Below, one piece after another: positions 7,519-16,486 of a stretch of DNA of 27,179 nucleotides. The translations under genes and the position numbers were made by a program. The notes below the pieces were generated by a model. That model worked only from the letters and a program-made list of their open reading frames with translations, searched no databases and had not been told where the DNA came from. How positions within the stretch are numbered: position 1 is the stretch's first letter; the number at the start of each line of letters is the position of its first letter. The stretch is taken from positions 1-27,179 of the forward strand of contig JBAYSE010000003.1 in NCBI GenBank assembly GCA_041676265.1. The letters are read 5' to 3'. The stretch comes from DUOJ01 sp041676265. Lineage in GTDB: Bacteria; Spirochaetota; Spirochaetia; Sphaerochaetales; Sphaerochaetaceae.

Positions 7519-8634
7519 CTAAAGATTAGCTTTTTTCCGCTTAATCCCCTCTTTCAACCACAAGTCAATGGGGACTTCGACATCAGAATTGAAGGGCAGG
7601 TAAACCTTCTTGCCCGTCCCTGCCGATTCATAGGCGGCGTAGATTACCTCTAGGACTGCGCGTCCATCTTCGCCGGTAACCAACGGTTTAGTTCCATTAC
7701 GCACACAATCTATAAAGTGGATGAGTTCGTGGGGATACCCCTGGTTGAAAACCTCTTCAAACATCGTGAAGCTCCACCCTTTTGAGTCGCCTGCTTTCTC
7801 GGCGACATAGCCGTAACCGTCAACACTATAGGTAAGCGAAGAATTTCCTTGGAAAAGGTCTGAGTAGACTACTCCCCCATCTCCGTAGATCTCTATTTTG
7901 TCATCCATACCACCATGACGTGCCCAGCTATCTTCGGCTACACCAATGACATCATTTTCAAACTCAATGACAACTACCGAGTTGTCTTCAGCTTTGGAGC
8001 GCCTATGGTGATAAATAGATTGCATAGTAGCTGAAACCGCTTTAATTTTAGGATTACCCCCCAGAACCCAGCGCATCCAAGCGATGGCGTGGCACCCTAA
8101 ATCCATCAGTGCGCCCCCTCCGGACTGTGTGACATCGTAGAACCAATCACTGTGGGGGCCCGAGTGTTTCTCTCCATTCTTCAACATATAAATTTTTCCC
8201 ACAGCGTTCTCTTTGGTCACCAGTTGTCGCACCCTCTCATATTTCGGGGCGAAGGCTAACTCTTCGGCGTACATCAACAGAACACCAGAATCTTTACAGG
8301 CAGCAATCATTTCATCGGCTTCCTGCAAAGTCACACAAAAGGGCTTCTCCAAGATTATATGTTTTTTCTGTTGTGCTGCCATTATGGTGGCCTGGTGGTG
8401 TAAAAAGTTTGGTAGGCAGATATCGACAACTTCACAGCCCGACTCTTTAAGCATTTTACCGTAATCGTCATAAAATGCCGGAATATTGTACTGTTTGGCA
8501 AACTTGGCCGCACTCTCTTGAGAGCGGCTGTAAACGGCTACTACCTCCGCTTCATGGACAAATCTGAGGTAAGACTCCATGTGGATATGGGAGATAAACC
8601 CACTACCCGCCAGTGCAACTTTAGTTTTTTCCAT
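7519..8634 (-). CDS. Gfo/Idh/MocA-family NAD(P)-dependent oxidoreductase
   Basis: This is a 371-residue soluble dehydrogenase for a sugar, sugar derivative or polyol. The N-terminal Rossmann fold has VALAGSGFISHIH, and the catalytic-lysine motif EKPF follows at about residue 96, ahead of the C-terminal alpha/beta domain. A later GALMDLGCHAIAWMRWVLGG segment contains the histidine usually near the active site. The start is ATG behind AGGGGGTT. The gene is 14 bases downstream of the second permease gene and upstream of the ROK regulator, so it is the likely first catabolic step for the sugar brought in by this operon. The substrate cannot be told from sequence alone. Confidence 0.9.
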   Translation of the reverse strand: MEKTKVALAGSGFISHIHMESYLRFVHEAEVVAVYSRSQESAAKFAKQYNIPAFYDDYGKMLKESGCEVVDICLPNFLHHQATIMAAQQKKHIILEKPFCVTLQEADEMIAACKDSGVLLMYAEELAFAPKYERVRQLVTKENAVGKIYMLKNGEKHSGPHSDWFYDVTQSGGGALMDLGCHAIAWMRWVLGGNPKIKAVSATMQSIYHHRRSKAEDNSVVVIEFENDVIGVAEDSWARHGGMDDKIEIYGDGGVVYSDLFQGNSSLTYSVDGYGYVAEKAGDSKGWSFTMFEEVFNQGYPHELIHFIDCVRNGTKPLVTGEDGRAVLEVIYAAYESAGTGKKVYLPFNSDVEVPIDLWLKEGIKRKKANL

Positions 8635-8648
8635 TTTTAACCCCCTAT

Positions 8649-9626
8649 CTAATTTTGCATCTTCCTTCCGCGACCATACATGAAGATAATCACTAAAAGA
8701 ATAATTCCGAACAGCATTTGTCGCATACTTTGTTCTATCCTAATGGTTACCAAGAAACTCTCCATTAATTGCAAAAGGAAAGCCCCAATCACAACGCCGA
8801 TATAAGAACCTTTGCCTCCCCCTAAGGAGGTCCCCCCTACAACGACCGCAATTACAGAGATAAGGGTAAACTTATCACCTAAAGAGATATTGTAGACTGA
8901 CGCCAAGTATCCCAAGTAGAGAAACCCGGTCACTCCGGCGATCATACCGCTGAATCCATATAAGAGAGTCCGCAACCTTGGCACATTAACACCGGCCAAA
9001 CTGGCAGTATAATCATTTGTTCCGGTGGCCAATAGTTTGATCCCAAAAGTGGTGTTATTGATTAAAAAGTGGATAAATATGGCGAACAATGCCCAAAAAT
9101 AGAGAATTCCCGGGATGTTGAAGAGTTTCCCGACTGTAATGCGTTGCAGAAGTTTAGAAGCACCCGGTACCCCAATTCCCCCTGTAATGAACCTGATTAT
9201 AGCGATAATAACAATCGACATACTCATAGTCATTACCAATGGCGGAATCCTGAAGAAAGTAACCCCAAACCCGTTGACTAACCCTAAGGCGAAAGTGACT
9301 ACTATGACCGCCAGAAGGGCGAAAATAAGGTTGGCGTCTTGTTTTTGTGAGACTACCCCCCCTACAATAGCTCCAAGGGTTACCAATCGACCGACCGAGA
9401 GGTCAAGCCCATTGCCACCCCCCAATATAATTAAAAACTGCCCACCTGAGACGAGCCCCACAAATGAGGCGACAACTAAGATGTTAATGATTAAACCGAT
9501 GCTTGCAAAACCGGGTGAAATGAGGTTCCCAATGAAGAGGATTAGGATACACAGCAGGAGGGCTATCACTGAAGGGGTCTGAATTATCTCTTTAGCTTGG
9601 CGTGCAACTATTGATGGATTTTTCAT
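8649..9626 (-). CDS. Sugar ABC transporter permease (RbsC/BPD_transp_2 family), second of a pair
   Basis: This is a 325-residue inner-membrane subunit with about eight to ten hydrophobic helices. Family marks are GGGNGLDLSVGRLVTLGAI, where the LDLSVG motif is characteristic, and VVVGGTSLGGGKGSYIGVVIG, the cytoplasmic loop thought to contact the ATPase. Its ATG overlaps the stop of the previous permease gene in an ATGA arrangement, behind GGAGGAGG, so the two are translated together. Two different permeases plus one two-domain ATPase suggest a heterodimeric channel, unlike the homodimeric RbsC. Confidence 0.92.
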   Translation of the reverse strand: MKNPSIVARQAKEIIQTPSVIALLLCILILFIGNLISPGFASIGLIINILVVASFVGLVSGGQFLIILGGGNGLDLSVGRLVTLGAIVGGVVSQKQDANLIFALLAVIVVTFALGLVNGFGVTFFRIPPLVMTMSMSIVIIAIIRFITGGIGVPGASKLLQRITVGKLFNIPGILYFWALFAIFIHFLINNTTFGIKLLATGTNDYTASLAGVNVPRLRTLLYGFSGMIAGVTGFLYLGYLASVYNISLGDKFTLISVIAVVVGGTSLGGGKGSYIGVVIGAFLLQLMESFLVTIRIEQSMRQMLFGIILLVIIFMYGRGRKMQN

Positions 9627-10636
9627 TGTTCCCCTCCTCCTCTTAGCATGGTAACCCCTCTTTTCTGACTCTGTTTGGTTAATTGTCCACCAACGGCTAA
9701 CGCTAAGATGATTATTAGTCCTTGAGCCAATACTTGGTAGTTAACCCCTAGGCCGGCAAAGAAAATGACATCGTTGATTAATTTTAAAACGATAGCCCCC
9801 AAGATACTTCCAATGAACCCCCCGGCGCCACCGGCGAGACTTGTCCCTCCTAAGGCCACGGCACTAATTGATTCAAGTTCATAGCCACTACCTGACAAGG
9901 GATTCCCCGTTACTGTTTCGGCAACAATGCAGAGGGCTGCCAAGGCGGTGAATAACCCACTCAGCATATAACTCTTCACTCGAAGGGCATTTACCGGCAA
10001 CACCGATTCATAAGCTCCGTGGATATTCCCTCCGCAGGCTTTCAGTTTAACTAAATAGCCTGTCCTCTTTAGGAAATGGATACCCAGCATTAAGAGCACC
10101 AATATTATGAGGGAGAAGGGAATGCCAATTATGGTGGCCGAGTAAACATTGTACCAAGTGAAAGGGACCTCTCCCCCCGATTGATGCATAATCCGTAAGG
10201 CAAGTCCACCCCACACAATTTGTGTTCCGTAGGTGGAGATTAAAGGGGGAAGTCGCAGATGAGCCACTAATAGGCCATTTAAAAATCCGGCAAACAACCC
10301 CGTGGTGAGTCCCGCAATTATGGCAATAATTTGGTGCCAGGGACCACCCCCCAAACTCATCATTACTTGGACGACAATGACGTTAACAAGGGCCAACAAT
10401 GTGCTGACTGACATATCTAGTCCGCCACCCAAAATAACAAAAGTTTGTCCCAATGTGACTAATAGAAGCGGCATCCAAAGGCGAATTTTGGTCGTTAAGT
10501 TGTAAAGTGAGTAGTATCGGCGCTCGATGAATCCTAAAAGGATAAAAAAGAAAATAAGAATTATAAGGGCTAAAAAGTAGGGTTTGTGGGTAAAACTATG
10601 CATCCAGGCTTTAGCTTTCTGTTTGTTAATCTTCAT
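9623..10636 (-). CDS. Sugar ABC transporter permease (RbsC/BPD_transp_2 family), first of a pair
   Basis: This is a 337-residue inner-membrane permease. It begins MKINKQKAKAW before the first membrane segment and carries GGGLDMSVSTLLALVN and VALGGTSLAGGAGGFIGS, the two conserved motifs of this family. The ATG at 10636 is chosen because AGGGGAG precedes it and it falls just after the ATPase stop (10647); longer in-frame extensions would run back into the ATPase gene. It overlaps the next permease gene by 4 bases. It works with the binding protein at 12191 and the ATPase at 10647. Confidence 0.92.
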   Translation of the reverse strand: MKINKQKAKAWMHSFTHKPYFLALIILIFFFILLGFIERRYYSLYNLTTKIRLWMPLLLVTLGQTFVILGGGLDMSVSTLLALVNVIVVQVMMSLGGGPWHQIIAIIAGLTTGLFAGFLNGLLVAHLRLPPLISTYGTQIVWGGLALRIMHQSGGEVPFTWYNVYSATIIGIPFSLIILVLLMLGIHFLKRTGYLVKLKACGGNIHGAYESVLPVNALRVKSYMLSGLFTALAALCIVAETVTGNPLSGSGYELESISAVALGGTSLAGGAGGFIGSILGAIVLKLINDVIFFAGLGVNYQVLAQGLIIILALAVGGQLTKQSQKRGVTMLRGGGEQ

Positions 10637-10646
10637 CTTGCTCCCC

Positions 10647-12170
10647 TTACTCCGCCACTTCTTGTGCTTTTTTAGTATCGAGGGCTGCCCGATAGAGTTC
10701 CGTCTCATTAAGGCGCTCCCCTTCGAGTTCATCCACCACTCTGCCATTATCGAAGACTAAAATCCTATCGGTGTTATTCAGTAACTCTAAATCTTCACTT
10801 GAGTGCCAAATAACGCTCATTCCAGCATCACAAAGGGTATGTAGTATTTCATAGAATTCCTTGGTAGCCCCCACATCAACCCCTTTTGTGGAATCATCTA
10901 GTAAAAGGATAGCTGGATTAGTCATCAGCCAGCGCCCTATTACAATCTTTTGCTGGTTTCCTCCACTCAAAGAATTCGCCGTATCCGATAACTTACCGAA
11001 AACAGTATCAATTTGGGCTAAAAGGGGGAGGACTTGTTGACGCATCTTTTTTCGAGAGAAAATCTTCCGTCTGTGCTTAATGAGGTAGCTAATAATCAAG
11101 TTTTCAAAGATAGGCCTCTCTAAAAATACTCCGGCTTTCTTCCTATCGCCGGAGATGTAAGCTAGCGAGTGGTTCATCGCTTTGGTAGTGGTACTTAAAT
11201 CAACCACCTCTCCATCTATTTTAAAGGCATCTACCATACACGGCTTACTCCCAAAGAGAGTCAGTAGTACCTCGGTTTGACCTTGCCCTTGTAAGCCCCC
11301 TAGGCCCAGTATTTCACCTCTTTTAAGGCTAAAAGAGACCCCTTTAACCTTCTCGCCATTCAGGTTTTCAACCTCTAACACAGTCTCTGTGGCCTTTAAG
11401 TTTGGCTCTTCTCTTTGTCGTTCCAGTAACTCTTTGTCGCCAACCATCATTTGGATAACCTGGTCGGCATCAACATCTTTGACCTGCACGGTATTTACCA
11501 GCTTGCCGCTACGAATTACCGTTACACGGTCCCCGATTTCAGTTATCTCCTCCATCTTATGAGAGATAACTATAGTGGAGATGCCCACCTCTTTGAGCCC
11601 CCTAAGGATTGAAAAGAAAACCTCCACTTGTTGCTTGTGCAAAGAAGCCGTCGCTTCATCAAAGATGATTAAGCGTGGTTTACGGGCTAAAGCCTTGGCA
11701 ATCTCGACTATTTGTTGCTCATCAATGGGAATATCGGAAACTCTTTTCCCTAAATATTCTTCACTTAAAGGGATCACTTTTTCAAAAGGTTGAAGAGCGG
11801 CAATAGCTTTTTGCCGATTAGTTTGACGGTCAATCAAACCGAGGGATTTCTCCCTCGGTTCAATGCCTAACATAATGTTTTCTTCAATGGAAAGTTGTGG
11901 AATTAAACTAAGCTCTTGGTAGACTACGGCGATACCGCGTTTCTTGGCTTCATTTGGGGTCATTGCAGAGACTGCCTCTCCAAAGATCTCAAGCTCTCCT
12001 GCATCCGGTGTGACTACACCGGCTACAATTTTACATAAAGTGCTTTTCCCACACCCATTAGTGCCCACCAGATAGTGAATTTCACTCTCCTCTAAGGAAA
12101 AATCCATATCGTCGAGTGCAACTACTTCACCGTACCGCTTACTTACCCCCGTAGCTTTGAAAATTACCAT
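10647..12170 (-). CDS. Two-domain sugar ABC transporter ATPase (RbsA/MglA family)
   Basis: This is a 507-residue cytoplasmic ATPase made of two fused nucleotide-binding domains. The first has Walker A GTNGCGKST and Walker B LIIFDEATASL, but its signature region reads VSDIPIDEQQIVEIAKAL rather than LSVGQ. The second has the usual degenerate Walker A (GGLQGQGQTEVL) and a strong signature LSGGNQQKIVIGRWL. Its Walker B reads ILLLDDSTKGVDVG, so the normal catalytic glutamate position is aspartate. It lies 20 bases after the binding-protein gene and 10 bases before the permease gene. It should energise import by the two permeases; the substitutions suggest unequal ATP sites. Confidence 0.93.
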   Translation of the reverse strand: MVIFKATGVSKRYGEVVALDDMDFSLEESEIHYLVGTNGCGKSTLCKIVAGVVTPDAGELEIFGEAVSAMTPNEAKKRGIAVVYQELSLIPQLSIEENIMLGIEPREKSLGLIDRQTNRQKAIAALQPFEKVIPLSEEYLGKRVSDIPIDEQQIVEIAKALARKPRLIIFDEATASLHKQQVEVFFSILRGLKEVGISTIVISHKMEEITEIGDRVTVIRSGKLVNTVQVKDVDADQVIQMMVGDKELLERQREEPNLKATETVLEVENLNGEKVKGVSFSLKRGEILGLGGLQGQGQTEVLLTLFGSKPCMVDAFKIDGEVVDLSTTTKAMNHSLAYISGDRKKAGVFLERPIFENLIISYLIKHRRKIFSRKKMRQQVLPLLAQIDTVFGKLSDTANSLSGGNQQKIVIGRWLMTNPAILLLDDSTKGVDVGATKEFYEILHTLCDAGMSVIWHSSEDLELLNNTDRILVFDNGRVVDELEGERLNETELYRAALDTKKAQEVAE

Positions 12171-12190
12171 ACTAACTTTCCACCTAACAA

Positions 12191-13228
12191 TTATTTAAAG
12201 TAAGAAGCCGCTTCTGCTCGGCTGATCTTACCATCGACTGCGTAGTAGTCGGGGCGATCTTTGTATTCAGCCCAAACTTTGTCGAAGTTATCGTTAGTTA
12301 CAACTACTGGGACCGGCAAATAAATTGTGTTCCCATAAGGTCCTTCAAGAACGCCACTCTTGAGTTCCCTACCCTGTGCAAGTAAAACGGCAACGTGTAG
12401 TGCAGAAACCATACATGACGGTGGATTGGCGACACCAATCGTATCCAATCCCTGCTCCATCCAGCGGCGCATGAAACCAACTCTAGCTTCTCCTACACTC
12501 AGAATATCAGTACGACCGGAGTTTTGTATAGCTGTAAATACACCCTCATTCATCCCGTCTTGAACCCACACTCCATCGATGTTGGGGAACGTTGCCAACA
12601 TATCCTGCATGGTGGCCATACCAATGGCGCTGTCCCACTCTCCGCTAACTTCGTTTAAAATCTTGATGCCGGGGTATTTGCCAAACACTTCTCGGTAGCC
12701 TTCAATACGGGCCGTGTTAGCCGGGTGTCCGGTTACACCATTGATTGCCACCACGTTTCCTTTGTGATTGAGTTTGTCGGCTAGCCATTGCGCAGAAGCC
12801 ATAGCCCAGGCTTTCTGGTTGATTGCGACGTTAATGGCATCGGGAGAGGCCGCTTCCGTGTCGGTGGCAACGATAGTAACACCTTGTTTTTTAGCTTCTG
12901 CAAAAACCGGGTTAAAAGCTCTGGCGTCTGCCGGGTTAACCAAAATTATGTTACACCCTCTAGCCATTAGGTTTCTAATCTGGTCAATTTGCCCTTCAAG
13001 GCTTACATCTGTACTCTGGACGATGACATCTTTGATAATCCCTTCAGCTTTGTACTCTTCAGCGGCGGCTAGGGTTTCATCTACCATCTGGGTTCTCCAT
13101 TCGCTACCTACCCAGTTGTTACTAATGCCGACAACAAAGCCCTCTTTCTTCTCAGCAGCTCCCCCTGCAAACACCATTGAACAGGTTAACAGGATCAGAG
13201 TAAATGCTAACAGTAATCTTTTAGTCAT
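12191..13228 (-). CDS. Sugar ABC transporter substrate-binding protein (periplasmic-binding family 4)
   Basis: This is a 345-residue exported binding protein. The signal peptide ends around VFA with GGAAEKK following, a form common in spirochaete sugar-binding proteins. LLTC at residues 13-16 is probably too early for a true lipobox. The mature domain contains IDQIRNLMARGCNIILVNPAD and INGVTGHPANTARIEGY, typical of the RbsB/XylF-like fold with a hinge between two lobes. A strong AAGGAGG precedes the ATG. It is the second gene of the operon, 31 bases after the ROK kinase. The ligand is probably a monosaccharide or similar small polyol; nothing in the sequence fixes which. Confidence 0.92.
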   Translation of the reverse strand: MTKRLLLAFTLILLTCSMVFAGGAAEKKEGFVVGISNNWVGSEWRTQMVDETLAAAEEYKAEGIIKDVIVQSTDVSLEGQIDQIRNLMARGCNIILVNPADARAFNPVFAEAKKQGVTIVATDTEAASPDAINVAINQKAWAMASAQWLADKLNHKGNVVAINGVTGHPANTARIEGYREVFGKYPGIKILNEVSGEWDSAIGMATMQDMLATFPNIDGVWVQDGMNEGVFTAIQNSGRTDILSVGEARVGFMRRWMEQGLDTIGVANPPSCMVSALHVAVLLAQGRELKSGVLEGPYGNTIYLPVPVVVTNDNFDKVWAEYKDRPDYYAVDGKISRAEAASYFK

Positions 13229-13259
13229 ACAGACCTCCTTTAATTAGATCGACCAACTG

Positions 13260-14162
13260 TCAATCGTTGTCTATTAACTCAGAGAGGATTAACGTAGCCG
13301 CCCCTACCATTCCGGCATCTAGACCTAAAACAGATTGTTCTAAGGTAAAATCGCCAAAGAAGCGCCCCTCTTCCAAACTCTCGATTATTTTTGTTCTGGT
13401 TATACTGAACAGGCTTTCAACCACTCCCCCTGTGAAAATAATCAGAGAGGGGGCAAAAATATGGGCGAAAGTCCATAGAGCCCGGCCAACGTATTCAGAC
13501 CACCGTTCAACTAAAGCCCGCCCTTCAGTTAGTAATCCTCCTTTTTCAACCAAATCATAAAAATTACGATACCCCAGCTCTTTAGCCCCCTTAGAAAGGG
13601 CCGAGCCAGAAGCAACGCTCTCCAAACAGCCACTTCTGCCACAATAACACTCACCCTCACCCGGTGCTACGATTATATGACCAAACTCGGGGTGTCCAAA
13701 GGTTTCACTCTTAAAGAGTTTTCCATTGAGCAAAACTGCTCCGCCAACCCCGGTACCAAAGGTCAACATTATGGCATTGCGAATATTATACACATTCCGT
13801 CGTGCAAAAATCTCGCCTAACAATGCACAGTCGGCGTCATTTTCTAGTTGCACAGTACAGTTGTATCTCCTTTGGAAAATAGCGCAAATACTCACCGTCC
13901 CCCAGCCGGGAAGTGTATAGGGATTACGGATAACACCTCTGGCGGTATCCAACGGCCCTGTACAACCGATACCAATTCCCAGCAGTATTGCCTTTGCCTC
14001 TAAAAAGCGGTCGATTACGGTAAAAATCTCCCCTTTCACCTCCTCAAACGGGGCTAAAGCGTTGGTAGCAATGGTTGTAGACTTTAGAATTTTGCCTTCT
14101 GGGGTAAAGAGCCCAATGGCAATATTTGTCCCCCCAATGTCGATTCCAACAACCCTTTTTAT
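13260..14162 (-). CDS. ROK-family sugar kinase, apparently starting at ATA
   Basis: This is a cytoplasmic sugar kinase of about 300 residues. The true N-terminus, read from ATA at 14162, gives KRVVGIDIGGTN with the phosphate-binding D8-IGGT, which is essential in this family. The first in-frame ATG/GTG/TTG codon is at 14039 and would remove it. Upstream, an in-frame TAG lies just before AGGAGGGGG (14168-14176), leaving no ATG, GTG or TTG between stop and motif. That binding site stands 8 bases before ATA. The rest is normal: LENDAD with the catalytic base near D109, GTGVGGAVL, and the zinc set H162 with CYCGRSGCLE. It heads the sugar operon and would phosphorylate the imported sugar. Confidence 0.88.
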   Translation of the reverse strand: MKRVVGIDIGGTNIAIGLFTPEGKILKSTTIATNALAPFEEVKGEIFTVIDRFLEAKAILLGIGIGCTGPLDTARGVIRNPYTLPGWGTVSICAIFQRRYNCTVQLENDADCALLGEIFARRNVYNIRNAIMLTFGTGVGGAVLLNGKLFKSETFGHPEFGHIIVAPGEGECYCGRSGCLESVASGSALSKGAKELGYRNFYDLVEKGGLLTEGRALVERWSEYVGRALWTFAHIFAPSLIIFTGGVVESLFSITRTKIIESLEEGRFFGDFTLEQSVLGLDAGMVGAATLILSELIDND

Positions 14163-14189
14163 CTCTACCCCCTCCTAAGCTGTTCTCCA

Positions 14190-14212
14190 CTTATTATAAC
14201 CCTTAAAATAAG
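14190..14212. promoter_or_regulatory. Candidate ROK-type operator overlapping the sugar-operon promoter
   Basis: Arms CTTATTATAA and TTAAAATAAG flank a CCC centre and match as inverted repeats in 9 of 10 positions. The TTATT...AATAA pattern resembles NagC/Mlc-type operators. It covers the -10 and most of the spacer of the promoter at 14193-14220, which suits repression. The encoded ROK regulator (6254-7465) is the likely binder, by inference. Confidence 0.55.
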
Positions 14213-14220
14213 ACTGTCAA
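14193..14220 (-). promoter_or_regulatory. Promoter of the seven-gene sugar operon
   Basis: On the minus strand TTGACA (14220-14215) and TATAAT (14198-14193) are both full consensus, spaced by 16 bases, about 30 bases before the kinase start codon. It is the best sigma-70 promoter seen in the window. Confidence 0.85.
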
Positions 14221-14234
14221 GAAAAACTACCCCC

Positions 14235-15356
14235 CTAGTCTTCTGCGTATCGCCGCGCTTTCCCAGGTTTAATGGGTCTTCTTTGACGGACACTCTCCAT
14301 AGCAGCAAAGCATAAAGCAAGGCTCGCTAAATTGTCTCTGCCACTATTATCCGGTTCGCGGTTTTCTTCTATGGCAAACAGTAGCTCGGCCATCGTCCCG
14401 TGAAATCCGTCGGGGAACCAAGTCCCTTTAAGAGGCGCAATAGATAGTCCCTCTGAGGTGTAGAGATTGACCTCTTGTGCATTCAAATCAACCCCAAAAC
14501 TCTTAATTGTGCCGTTTCGTCCGATTACCGTAGTACGGTCCTCTTCCCCATAAAGGGTATCAGCATCGAAAGTGATACTACCCACCCCATCACTACCAGA
14601 GACCATTACCTGTGCCAACATGGGTGGCTTTACAGTTTGCTGAGGGAAATTAGCCGTTACAGCATAGACTTCATCGATTGTCTTGCCCTTCATAAAGGTG
14701 GCCAATATGTCAAACCAGTGAATACCAAAGTCAAACAAAACCAGATTGTGAATTTTTTCGAAAGGGGTCCCCTTTATCCAGTTATGGTTCCAACTGATAC
14801 CCATATGCACAGCAGCCACTTCTCCAATTAACCCTTTCGCGATGGCTTGTCGCATATAGGAGAAATGGGGGGCCCACCGCCCATTTTGGTTAACAGCTAT
14901 TTTTACCCCCTGCTTCTCAGCCGCTTCAACTAGGCGCTCCCCCTTATCTAAATCTGTTACAAATGGTTTTTGACTGAGGATGTGCTTTTTAGCCTTTACC
15001 GCCGCCTGCATCATTTTATAACGGACATCGGGATGGGTTGCAAAATCGATGACCTCAACATCATCGAGTTTTAAAACATCTTTGTAATTGGTATACACTA
15101 GGGCCGTGGGGTAATACAGCTCCTTAGCTTTTTGCGCGGCCTCTATATTTACATCACAAAGAGCCACCACTTTATAACCCGCCCTCTTGTAAGCCGTCAA
15201 ATGCTGCTCTGTAATCCCACCGCACCCCACTAGGGCAATCTTGGGGCTATAACTCTGCGGATCGCGCACCTCGTAGGGCAAATTGGGCGCAGTCACTAAA
15301 TCTTTGGCTGAGCGCTCCGCCAATCCGTAACTTTTACCGTTCTCTTCTTTTGACAT
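14235..15356 (-). CDS. Gfo/Idh/MocA-family oxidoreductase
   Basis: This is a 373-residue predicted NAD(P)-dependent dehydrogenase. After about 35 residues of leader it has IALVGCGGITEQHL (Rossmann loop) and ILSQKPFVTD, where glutamine replaces the usual glutamate of the EKP motif while the catalytic lysine is kept. VLFDFGIHWFDILATFM carries the conserved histidine. The ATG at 15356 is favoured because TAGGAGAG lies just upstream and overlaps the stop of the previous gene; the earlier ATG at 15371 would overlap that gene. It follows the other oxidoreductase gene by 8 bases, so the two form an operon. The substrate is unknown; inositol- or sugar-type oxidation is typical of the family. Confidence 0.9.
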   Translation of the reverse strand: MSKEENGKSYGLAERSAKDLVTAPNLPYEVRDPQSYSPKIALVGCGGITEQHLTAYKRAGYKVVALCDVNIEAAQKAKELYYPTALVYTNYKDVLKLDDVEVIDFATHPDVRYKMMQAAVKAKKHILSQKPFVTDLDKGERLVEAAEKQGVKIAVNQNGRWAPHFSYMRQAIAKGLIGEVAAVHMGISWNHNWIKGTPFEKIHNLVLFDFGIHWFDILATFMKGKTIDEVYAVTANFPQQTVKPPMLAQVMVSGSDGVGSITFDADTLYGEEDRTTVIGRNGTIKSFGVDLNAQEVNLYTSEGLSIAPLKGTWFPDGFHGTMAELLFAIEENREPDNSGRDNLASLALCFAAMESVRQRRPIKPGKARRYAED

Positions 15357-15364
15357 GCTCTCTC

Positions 15365-16453
15365 CTACCATTTAAAGTTCTCTAGGCTTACGCGACGCTT
15401 AGTCTTTCCACTCTCATAAGCAGCATCCACAATGACTTGCCCTATACGGCTAATCGCGGGGCTCACCGGCCCGCTAATCGCTTTATTGTGCTCAATACAA
15501 TCGATGAGATACTCAACCGGATTCCGGTTAGGCGTTTTTAGTTCAACTGAATCAATAACTACCCCTTCGGGATGTTTTCTATTTTGTACAACAATCGTAG
15601 CCTCGTAATCGTAGCTACTAATAGTCCCCTCGCTTCCCACGATTACAAAACCACATTTAGGCTGGGGCTGATGAATCCAGGGGTCACTAAAAGTCCCCCA
15701 GCGCGTCTCCATTTTGGAGAGTCCCGTAGAGTAGCGGAGGATGGTGATACTGTGCTCGTCAACCTCTAAATTGGACGGCTCATCCATTACGGTGACAACC
15801 TCTAAAGGTTTTTTCTCATTATGGTACCAGGTACCTAAAGTGGCCCCGTACCCCAGGTAATCGAGGAGCGAACCACCTCCCGCCGCTTTTTTATAGAACC
15901 ACGAATGCGGTTTTTCTCTATCAACCTCTTCTTGAGTTGTCTCTACCTTATCACCGCGGTGCCATAAGGGGCCTCGGTTGCCATCATAGAAGCGCACTTC
16001 CCGTACCTCGCCAATGACCCCTTCGTCTATCACTTTTTTAGCTGTTACGTGGGGCGCCACCCATGCCAAGGGCCAGTTGACCAATAATCTTTTATTGTGG
16101 CGTTGCATCGCCTTTAGAATACGATCCGCCTCTTCTAAAGATGCGGCAAAAGGCTTTTCAAGAATTATGTGAACGGGGTAAACGGCCACTTTTTCGACCC
16201 ACTCCGCGTGCTCTGCAGTCGGGGGGCAAAGGATGACGATATCGGGGCGGCTTTTCTCAAGACACTCTTTATAATCGCTGAAGACTTGTTCGTCTTGGAG
16301 TGAGAATGCTTTAATGGCATCCCGCATGCTCTCCCTGTTTTCATCCGCTATTGCCACAATCTCGGCATTGGGATGCTCATAGACCATCCTTAAATTGTCT
16401 CCCATATGCATATGGGCAAAATTGATACCGGCGACTCTCCATTTTTTAGGCAT
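15365..16453 (-). CDS. Gfo/Idh/MocA-family oxidoreductase
   Basis: This is a 362-residue predicted dehydrogenase with an unusual Rossmann start, WRVAGINFAHMHMGD, instead of GxGxxG. A normal ILEKPFAASLEEA follows, with the catalytic lysine, then GGGSLLDYLGYGATLGTWY in the C-terminal domain, where the usual histidine is not evident. AAAGGAGGAAGG precedes the ATG. It is the first gene of a two-gene oxidoreductase unit and lies 84 bases downstream of the corrinoid methyltransferase operon in the same direction. No terminator is evident between them, so readthrough is possible. It may oxidise, or act as a lyase on, the product of demethylation; this is inference from position only. Confidence 0.88.
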   Translation of the reverse strand: MPKKWRVAGINFAHMHMGDNLRMVYEHPNAEIVAIADENRESMRDAIKAFSLQDEQVFSDYKECLEKSRPDIVILCPPTAEHAEWVEKVAVYPVHIILEKPFAASLEEADRILKAMQRHNKRLLVNWPLAWVAPHVTAKKVIDEGVIGEVREVRFYDGNRGPLWHRGDKVETTQEEVDREKPHSWFYKKAAGGGSLLDYLGYGATLGTWYHNEKKPLEVVTVMDEPSNLEVDEHSITILRYSTGLSKMETRWGTFSDPWIHQPQPKCGFVIVGSEGTISSYDYEATIVVQNRKHPEGVVIDSVELKTPNRNPVEYLIDCIEHNKAISGPVSPAISRIGQVIVDAAYESGKTKRRVSLENFKW

Positions 16454-16486
16454 AGCCCTTCCTCCTTTAGTTACAACAATAGTTTC

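Noticed and set aside
13260..14039. ROK kinase as a truncated gene starting at 14039
   Set aside because: The upstream frame encodes the expected DIGGT N-terminus without a stop, so the gene is full length with a rare start.
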